This document shows, one piece after another, positions 6,879-11,025 of a stretch of DNA of 11,025 nt. A model generated the notes under the pieces. That model had not been told where the DNA came from and searched no databases. It saw nothing but the letters and a program-made list of their open reading frames with translations. The stretch lies in the NCBI GenBank assembly GCA_002430125.1, contig DJBQ01000042.1, positions 1 to 11,025 of the forward strand, in the 5' to 3' direction. This DNA is from Rhodobacterales bacterium UBA5972 (GTDB lineage Bacteria > Pseudomonadota > Alphaproteobacteria > Rhodobacterales > Rhodobacteraceae). A program made the position numbers and the translations under genes. Each line of letters starts with the position of its first letter. The stretch's first letter is position 1.

Positions 6879-6973
6879 CCCTCAATCCGGAGTCCATGCC
6901 CAATGTCTATCCCTCAATCCGGCGGCGGCCCGATCGAACATCACGACCAGTTGGCCGAAATGCTTCAATCCGG
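6879..6973. repeat. Three direct copies of TCAATCCGG around the gshA start
   Basis: CCCTCAATCCGG occurs at 6879-6890 and again, exact over 12 bp, at 6911-6922. A third partial copy TCAATCCGG is at 6965-6973. The first is in the gap and contains the GG of the presumed GGAG ribosome binding site (6889-6892). The other two are in the first 25 codons, encoding PQSGG and LQSGC. The second and third may simply reflect similar peptides. The first copy is non-coding. Confidence 0.5.
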
Positions 6974-8273
6974 CTGCAAACCGAAATCCGACTGGCGGAT
7001 TGGCACCGAACACGAAAAGTTCGGCTATATCAAATCCAGCCATTTGCCGCTGCCCTATGATGGGCCGTGCTCGATCAAAGCGATGCTGGACGGTATGCGC
7101 GACCGGTTTGGCTGGACCGAGGTGCAGGAGGGCGACAAAATAATCGGCCTGACCAAGGACGGCGCGAATGTGTCGCTGGAACCGGGCGGGCAGTTTGAAC
7201 TGTCCGGCGCGCCTTTGGAAACCATTCACCAGACCTGCGACGAGGTGAATGTTCACCTGCTTGAAGTCAAAGAGATTGCTGAAAAAATCGGTGCCGGGTT
7301 CATTGGCTTGGGGGCAGCACCCGAATGGACGCACGAACAGATGCCGTTGATGCCCAAGGGGCGTTACAAGCTGATGGACAGCTATATGCAAAAGGTTGGC
7401 ACCCACGGCACCCAGATGATGCGGCGCACCTGTACGGTACAGGTGAACCTTGATTTCGCCTCCGAAGCAGACATGGTGAAAAAGTTCCGCGTTGCCTTGG
7501 CGTTGCAGCCGGTGGCCACGGCCTTGTTTGCCAACTCGCCCTTCTTTGAGGGCAAAGTGAACGGCCATCAAAGCTGGCGGGCGCGTGTCTGGCGTGATCT
7601 TGACGGCGCGCGCACCGGCATGCTGCCATTTGTGTTCGAAGACGGCATGGGGTTCGAGCGTTACGTGCAATATGCCTTGGATGTACCGATGTATTTCGTC
7701 TATCGCGATGGCAAATATATTGATGCTTTGGGCATGTCATTCCGGGACTTCATCAAGGGCGAATTACCAGCCTTACCTGGCGAGATAGCCACGTTGTCAG
7801 ATTGGGCCGATCATCTGACCACAATTTTCCCCGAGGCCAGAATCAAGAAATACATGGAAATGCGCGGGGCCGATGGTGGGCCTTGGCGGCGTCTTTGCGC
7901 GCTGCCGGCGTTTTGGGTTGGGCTGATGTATGATCAGGGCGCTTTGGACGCGGCTTGGGATATCTGCAAGGATTGGGATGCTGAAACGCGCGAAAACTGG
8001 CGGGTGATGGCCAGCGTCGGCGGCCTGCATTCCGAAGTGGGCGGGCGCAATATGCGTGATCTGGCCGCCGAAGTTCTTGAGATTTCAACCGCCGGTCTGA
8101 AAGCGCGCGCGCTGCCGGGGGCGAATGGTCTGGTGCCGGACGAAACCCATTTCCTGAACGCTTTGCAGGAAACAATCGCTGATGGGCGCAGCCCTTCGGA
8201 TGAATTGCTCGCCAAGTTTCACGGCGAATGGAACGGCGATATTGCACGGATCTACGACGAATACAGTTACTGA
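6903..8273 (+). CDS. gshA: Glutamate--cysteine ligase, plant/proteobacterial type
   Basis: ATP-dependent first step of glutathione synthesis, joining Glu and Cys to gamma-glutamylcysteine in the cytoplasm. The 456-residue product has the usual length for the plant/alphaproteobacterial class, which is unrelated in detail to E. coli GshA. Family blocks visible: RIGTEHEKFGYI (32-43, active-site Glu residues), SLEPGGQFELSGAP (91-104), PKGRYKLMDSYM (151-162), RRTCTVQVNLDF (174-185), LQPVATALFANSPFF (201-215), HQSWRARVW (222-230), DVPMYFVYRDG (260-270) and RGADGGPWRRLCALPAFWVGL (321-341). Cys177 in the RTCTVQ block matches a cysteine that in plant enzymes takes part in a redox-sensitive disulfide. 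I cannot identify a partner Cys here, so such control is open. Start ATG 6903 has GGAG 10 nt upstream; an ATG at 6896 is out of frame. Last gene of the rightward group. Confidence 0.94.
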   Translation: MSIPQSGGGPIEHHDQLAEMLQSGCKPKSDWRIGTEHEKFGYIKSSHLPLPYDGPCSIKAMLDGMRDRFGWTEVQEGDKIIGLTKDGANVSLEPGGQFELSGAPLETIHQTCDEVNVHLLEVKEIAEKIGAGFIGLGAAPEWTHEQMPLMPKGRYKLMDSYMQKVGTHGTQMMRRTCTVQVNLDFASEADMVKKFRVALALQPVATALFANSPFFEGKVNGHQSWRARVWRDLDGARTGMLPFVFEDGMGFERYVQYALDVPMYFVYRDGKYIDALGMSFRDFIKGELPALPGEIATLSDWADHLTTIFPEARIKKYMEMRGADGGPWRRLCALPAFWVGLMYDQGALDAAWDICKDWDAETRENWRVMASVGGLHSEVGGRNMRDLAAEVLEISTAGLKARALPGANGLVPDETHFLNALQETIADGRSPSDELLAKFHGEWNGDIARIYDEYSY

Positions 8274-8285
8274 CACTTAGAGCGA

Positions 8286-8388
8286 TTTGCGTTTTATGTG
8301 AAGCGCGTGGTGTTTTGCAACGCGAGACAGCCTTTGCACTTGCACATGCGTTCGCGCCGCAAAATGCCTCAGAATAAACGCAAAACAC
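8286..8388. repeat. Interleaved inverted repeats in the gshA / DUF805 spacer
   Basis: The 158-bp convergent spacer (8274-8431) holds no gene but dense symmetry. TTTGCGTTT (8286-8294) pairs with AAACGCAAA (8376-8384), a perfect 9 bp. GTGTTTTGC (8310-8318) pairs with GCAAAACAC (8380-8388), also a perfect 9 bp, so both left arms compete for nearly the same right arm. A further GCAAAA is at 8359-8364, and a tandem hexamer TTGCAC TTGCAC at 8334-8345. This looks like a small palindromic dispersed repeat or alternative hairpins in the gshA 3' UTR. Nothing here looks like a terminator followed by a T run for gshA. Confidence 0.45.
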
Positions 8389-8394
8389 TTAAAT

Positions 8395-8418
8395 GGGCGG
8401 CCTCAAACGACGCCGCCC
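8395..8418 (-). terminator. GC-rich hairpin just after the DUF805 gene
   Basis: GGGCGGC (8395-8401) and GCCGCCC (8412-8418) form a perfect 7-bp GC stem with a 10-nt loop. It starts 13 bp after the DUF805 stop (8432). Read leftward it is followed by ATTTAAGTGTTTT, a moderately T-rich tail, so it most likely ends the DUF805/plsY transcript. Read rightward the tail is not T-rich, so it may only weakly stop gshA readthrough. Confidence 0.6.
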
Positions 8419-8431
8419 AGAGGTTGGTAAA

Positions 8432-8866
8432 TCAGTCCCGGTCAACCGTAGGAACTGATGATTTCTCGTAAAAGCCGTCGTCATCGTCATCTGCCACGCC
8501 CGACAGCGGGTCATTGCCAAAGCGGTTTGATCCGTCGGTGCCTTTGGTTGCGAACCATACGATCAGAACGATAAAACCGACAAAGGGAACCAAGAAAAGC
8601 CAGTACCACCAGCCTGACCGGTCAGTGTCGTGCAGGCGCCGCACTGCCACCGAAATTGACGGTAATATAAGCACCAGCGACCAGATTCCGCCAAGGATGC
8701 CAACGCCACCGCCCGCCGCGCCCAGCACAGCGGCATCTAAGATGCCGAGGATGATGCTTCCGACAAATGAAAACAGGACAAACCACCATAATTCAGAGCG
8801 CGCGGCGCGACCTGAAAAGGTGACAAATTTTGAAAAACAACTTTTAACAGCCTCGGTCATTCCCAT
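8432..8866 (-). CDS. DUF805 family inner-membrane protein
   Basis: A 144-residue membrane protein of the DUF805 (YhaH/YhaI-like) family, function unknown. Near the N-terminus is the family start FSGRAARSELWWFVLFSF (about 17-34). Then come a second hydrophobic stretch (about 36-70), the hallmark RRLHDTDRSGWWYWL (about 76-90), a last helix (about 90-106), and an acidic tail with five Asp in a row near VADDDDDGF. A GTG at 8875 would add three residues but overlaps the AAAGG ribosome binding site. ATG 8866 has that site at an ideal 8-nt spacing, so I chose it. It lies 81 bp after plsY on the same strand, so it could be the last gene of that transcript or have its own promoter in the gap. A GC hairpin follows. 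Confidence 0.88.
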   Translation of the reverse strand: MGMTEAVKSCFSKFVTFSGRAARSELWWFVLFSFVGSIILGILDAAVLGAAGGGVGILGGIWSLVLILPSISVAVRRLHDTDRSGWWYWLFLVPFVGFIVLIVWFATKGTDGSNRFGNDPLSGVADDDDDGFYEKSSVPTVDRD

Positions 8867-8874
8867 GATGTGCA

Positions 8875-8879
8875 CCTTT
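8875..8879 (-). promoter_or_regulatory. Ribosome binding site deciding the DUF805 start
   Basis: AAAGG read on the minus strand (CCTTT on the plus) ends 8 nt before ATG 8866. It overlaps the alternative GTG at 8875, which rules that start out, and it is too far from ATG 8860. Confidence 0.6.
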
Positions 8880-8897
8880 CTGTGACACGGTACACAA

Positions 8898-8907
8898 ACC
8901 CTAGGGT
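8898..8907. repeat. Perfect 10-bp palindrome between plsY and the DUF805 gene
   Basis: ACCCTAGGGT is a perfect palindrome in the 81-bp gap, 32 bp before the DUF805 start. Its position suits an operator controlling separate transcription of the DUF805 gene. No promoter pair is clear around it, and a palindrome of this size can occur by chance. Confidence 0.3.
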
Positions 8908-8947
8908 CTGTTTGGCGGTTGAGGCAAGGGAAATGTTAAGTTGTTGT

Positions 8948-9562
8948 TCAACCCTTTTTGCCGATTTTTGTTTCAGTCCCACCTAAAAGGCGGGTGATAT
9001 TGTCTTTGTGCCGCCACCAGATCAAAGCCGCAAGCGCCGCCGCCAACGCGACTGCTGACGGCGCACATGCCGAGTATAACCAGATGGGTGCCGTGGCCGC
9101 AGCGACCAAGCCCGCAAGCGATGAATAGCGAAACACGACTGCGGTGGCCAGCCATGCCGCACAGGCCCCCAAGCCCGCGACAAAGCTTAAAGCAAGGATT
9201 ATGCCCAAGAACGTCGCAACGCCTTTGCCGCCTTTGAAGCCCAGCCAGACTGGGAATAAATGGCCAAGAAACGCCAATAAACCGGCGGTTTGGGCGGCGT
9301 CTGGGGCAAACATCCACGCCGCGATCAGGACTGCAATGGCACCTTTGCCGCTGTCCAGAACCAATGTCAGGAAGGCCGCCAGCTTGTTTCCGGTGCGCAA
9401 AACATTGGTGGCGCCGATATTACCCGAACCGATATCACGCAGATTACCCAGCCCCATCATCCGCGCGACCACCATGCCAAACGGGATCGAGCCAAGCAGA
9501 TATCCGGCCACGCCGACCAAAACCAGAATAACAAAGGGAGTTTCAAACATTGGTAACATCAT
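8948..9562 (-). CDS. plsY: Acyl-phosphate:glycerol-3-phosphate acyltransferase
   Basis: Inner-membrane enzyme that moves the acyl group from acyl-phosphate to sn-glycerol-3-phosphate, making lysophosphatidic acid in phospholipid synthesis (partner of PlsX). The 204-residue product has normal family length with about five hydrophobic helices. All three cytoplasmic motifs are present: GSGNIGATNVLR (45-56), GHLFPVWLGFKGGKGVAT (100-117) and RHKDNITRLLGGTE (184-197). GSIPFG (24-29) and LDSGKG (69-74) are also typical. The ATG at 9562 overlaps the stop of the preceding pyrC homologue as ATGA (4 bp), so translation is probably coupled. A second ATG at 9559 and one at 9550 (residue 5) are alternatives. 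I remember pyrC followed by plsY as usual in Rhodobacterales, with no metabolic link implied. Confidence 0.96.
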   Translation of the reverse strand: MMLPMFETPFVILVLVGVAGYLLGSIPFGMVVARMMGLGNLRDIGSGNIGATNVLRTGNKLAAFLTLVLDSGKGAIAVLIAAWMFAPDAAQTAGLLAFLGHLFPVWLGFKGGKGVATFLGIILALSFVAGLGACAAWLATAVVFRYSSLAGLVAAATAPIWLYSACAPSAVALAAALAALIWWRHKDNITRLLGGTETKIGKKG

Positions 9563-10839
9563 AGATCCCTTGCGAAAACTTCGACACCGCCAACAAATGT
9601 GCGCAACACGCGTCCCTGCATGCGCGCACCGTCAAAAGGCGTGTTTTTGGATTTTGACTGCAATTTGAACCGGTCCAGAACAAAAGGTGCGTTGGCGTCA
9701 AACAAGACCAGATCGGCAGGTGCGCCGATCCTTAGGCGCCCCCCTTCAAGACCCAGTCGTTTTGCCGGGTTGAGCGAAATTGCGCGGAACAAGGTCGGCA
9801 GGTCCATCGCCCCTGCATGCACCAAGCGCAATGCGGCGGGCAAAAAGGTCTCGAGGCCGACCGCTCCACTTGCGGCTTCTTCATAGGGCAGGCGTTTGCT
9901 TTCCTCGTCCTGCGGCGTGTGCATCGAACTGATGATGTCAATCAGCCCCTCGGCAACCGCCTGAACGACGGCCAAGCGGTCAGATTCGGATCGAAGCGGT
10001 GGTTTGACCTTAAAGAATGTGCGGTAATCACCAACGTCAAATTCGTTCAGCGTCAGATGATGGATCGAAACCCCCGCGGTTACATCAAGCCCGGCAGCCT
10101 TGGCGCGGGCAAGGGCGGGCAGGGCGGCGGCCGTGGTGATCTGGTCGGCGTGATAGCGCGCGCCGGTCATTTCAACCAGCGCCAGATCACGCTCTAGCCC
10201 CATGCGTTCTGCCATTGGCGAAACTGACGGCAGACCCTGTTTGGTGGCAAACTTGCCCGAGGTCACAGCTGCGCCATCGGACAGACCCGGATCCTGACAA
10301 TGGGCGATGACCAACGCGTTCAGGGATTTCGCATAGGTCAGACAGCGGGCGAAAACCCGCGGATTTGTGGTGACCGCATCGCCATCGGTAAACGCCACGG
10401 CGCCTGCATCCAGCAGAAAACCGATTTCGGTCATTTCGCGACCCATGCGACCCTTGGTCAGTGCCGCCATCGGGCGGATGCGCACGCCCATCGCCTGGGC
10501 AGCGCGATTGGCAGCAAATTCAAGGGTTTCCGGTGTGTCAATGGCGGGCGAAGTGTCAGGCCGGGTCACCATTGTGGTCACTCCACCCGCAGCGGCAGCA
10601 CGACCGGCAGTGCGAAAGCTTTCTTTGTGGCGCTCGCCCGGTTCGCCGATTTTAACGCCGACGTCGATGATGCCGGGCGCAAGATACTTGCCGCCGCAGT
10701 CAATGACCACGCCTTTTCCATTGGCATTTTCCGAAAGAATTTCTGCGATCAGACCGCCTGAAATACGCAACCCGCCAAGCCGTTCGGTGCCAGCTTCGGG
10801 GTCGATCAATCGGGCATTAACAAGGGTTACATCACTCAT
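9559..10839 (-). CDS. pyrC: Dihydroorotase homologue (PyrC/PyrX type), probably catalytically inactive
   Basis: Clear amidohydrolase-superfamily, class I dihydroorotase-like protein of 426 residues, normal length, with flanking beta domains (1-55 and 370-426). Key residues of active enzymes are changed. The DxHxHLREPG block reads DVGVKIGEPG (59-68), losing both metal His and the substrate-binding Arg. The PN of MPNTxP reads RPDTSP (Asn to Asp95). The metal His of HVST is Gln233. TDHAPH with the catalytic Asp reads SMHTPQ (305-310), giving Met306. Asp152 (AFTDGD) and His180 (IAHCQD) remain. The strong conservation elsewhere (SIHHLTLNE, TPFDGARMQGRV) shows it is not a decaying gene. Established parallel: in Pseudomonas an inactive PyrC' is a structural partner of aspartate transcarbamoylase. 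A similar role here is inference. Overlaps the upstream gene and plsY by 4 bp each. Confidence 0.85.
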   Translation of the reverse strand: MSDVTLVNARLIDPEAGTERLGGLRISGGLIAEILSENANGKGVVIDCGGKYLAPGIIDVGVKIGEPGERHKESFRTAGRAAAAGGVTTMVTRPDTSPAIDTPETLEFAANRAAQAMGVRIRPMAALTKGRMGREMTEIGFLLDAGAVAFTDGDAVTTNPRVFARCLTYAKSLNALVIAHCQDPGLSDGAAVTSGKFATKQGLPSVSPMAERMGLERDLALVEMTGARYHADQITTAAALPALARAKAAGLDVTAGVSIHHLTLNEFDVGDYRTFFKVKPPLRSESDRLAVVQAVAEGLIDIISSMHTPQDEESKRLPYEEAASGAVGLETFLPAALRLVHAGAMDLPTLFRAISLNPAKRLGLEGGRLRIGAPADLVLFDANAPFVLDRFKLQSKSKNTPFDGARMQGRVLRTFVGGVEVFARDL

Positions 10840-11025
10840 GCTGCGTTTTTTTGAACCTCGCGAAACTTGGCGTAAACGTCGCGGCCGTTCTCGATCTGCT
10901 CAAACCCGACGCCAACTGTATAGGTGCTGCTTTTCCGGCGTTTGCGTTCGGTGGCAAACAGAACAGTGGCCGGGTCATGGTCGATAAATTCAAGCACAGT
11001 GTCATTGTTGATGGGATAGGATTTC
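10836..11025 (-). CDS. Unrecognised protein, C-terminal 62 residues (runs off the right edge)
   Basis: I do not recognise this product. The frame is open from the window edge (first full codon at 11024) to the TGA at 10836-10838 and gives 62 residues. They include a hydrophobic/acidic stretch VLEFIDHDPATVLFAT, a basic patch ERKRRKSS, an aromatic segment TYTVGVGFEQI and the end YAKFREVQKNAA. It shows no membrane helix. The end does not resemble PyrB, which often sits upstream of pyrC. The stop overlaps the pyrC start as ATGA, so the gene is translated in the same operon. Seven consecutive A (coding CAA AAA AAC) fall four codons before the stop. Confidence 0.7.
   Translation of the reverse strand, partial: KSYPINNDTVLEFIDHDPATVLFATERKRRKSSTYTVGVGFEQIENGRDVYAKFREVQKNAA
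10845..10851 (-). promoter_or_regulatory. A AAA AAC slippery heptamer before the pyrC start
   Basis: Read on the minus strand, the heptamer A-AAA-AAC is in the X-XXY-YYZ phase of the upstream frame (codons CAA AAA AAC), just six bases before the pyrC ATG. A -1 shift there would continue CGC AGC ATG AGT, entering pyrC in frame. A GAGG lies about 5 nt upstream of the heptamer, nearer than in known stimulated sites, and I could not identify a downstream stimulatory hairpin. The phase match is seen directly; use of the site is unproven. Confidence 0.35.

Noticed and set aside
6882..7670. 262-codon minus-strand open frame over gshA
   Set aside because: Antisense to conserved glutamate-cysteine ligase blocks; no recognisable protein.
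10836..11025. Aspartate carbamoyltransferase (pyrB) as the gene upstream of pyrC
   Set aside because: The visible 62 C-terminal residues do not resemble the PyrB end; left as unknown.
1..11025. Mobile element, prophage, toxin-antitoxin, CRISPR, tRNA or defence system
   Set aside because: Looked for terminal repeats, transposase or integrase motifs, regularly spaced repeats and tRNA-like ends; none found, and gene content is core metabolism.

Overview
The window looks like chromosomal DNA of an alphaproteobacterium of the Rhodobacterales (Roseobacter group). I infer this from the protein families and their order: a methylsuccinyl-CoA dehydrogenase of the ethylmalonyl-CoA pathway, a ubiA / rsmE / membrane protein / plant-type gshA block, and a degenerate dihydroorotase directly followed by plsY. 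By eye GC is in the mid-50s percent and uniform. I see no tRNA, rRNA, transposase, integrase or CRISPR array, so this is core genome, not an island. Twelve protein genes fill nearly the whole window; the first and last run off its ends.

Layout. 1-1320 (-): N-terminal 440 residues of mcd. 1321-1456: divergent intergenic region with a sigma-54-like element and a perfect palindrome. 1457-2227 (+): TauE/SafE-type membrane permease. 2266-5567 (-): a leftward group of ubiA, a large membrane-anchored OmpA-domain protein with three related periplasmic modules, and a small membrane/coiled-coil protein overlapping it by 14 bp. 5579-8273 (+): a rightward group of rsmE, an unrecognised two-helix membrane protein overlapping it by 1 bp, and gshA. 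ubiA and rsmE are divergent with only 11 bp between their start codons. 8274-8431: convergent spacer with interleaved inverted repeats and a GC-rich hairpin. 8432-10839 and beyond (-): a leftward group read as an unrecognised gene (partial), a dihydroorotase homologue, plsY, and a DUF805 membrane protein. The first three are joined by ATGA stop/start overlaps.

Roles. Most genes are housekeeping: C2 assimilation (mcd), ubiquinone (ubiA), 16S rRNA modification (rsmE), glutathione (gshA), pyrimidine metabolism (pyrC homologue), phospholipid initiation (plsY) and envelope structure (OmpA-domain protein). I see no obvious new defence or mobile system. The points most worth a second look are (i) the dihydroorotase homologue, which has lost most metal ligands and the catalytic Asp and is probably a structural pseudo-enzyme; (ii) an A AAA AAC slippery heptamer in the right phase just before the overlap between the unknown gene and pyrC, so that a -1 shift would fuse the two; (iii) the repeat-rich spacer after gshA; and (iv) the sigma-54-like element in front of the permease.
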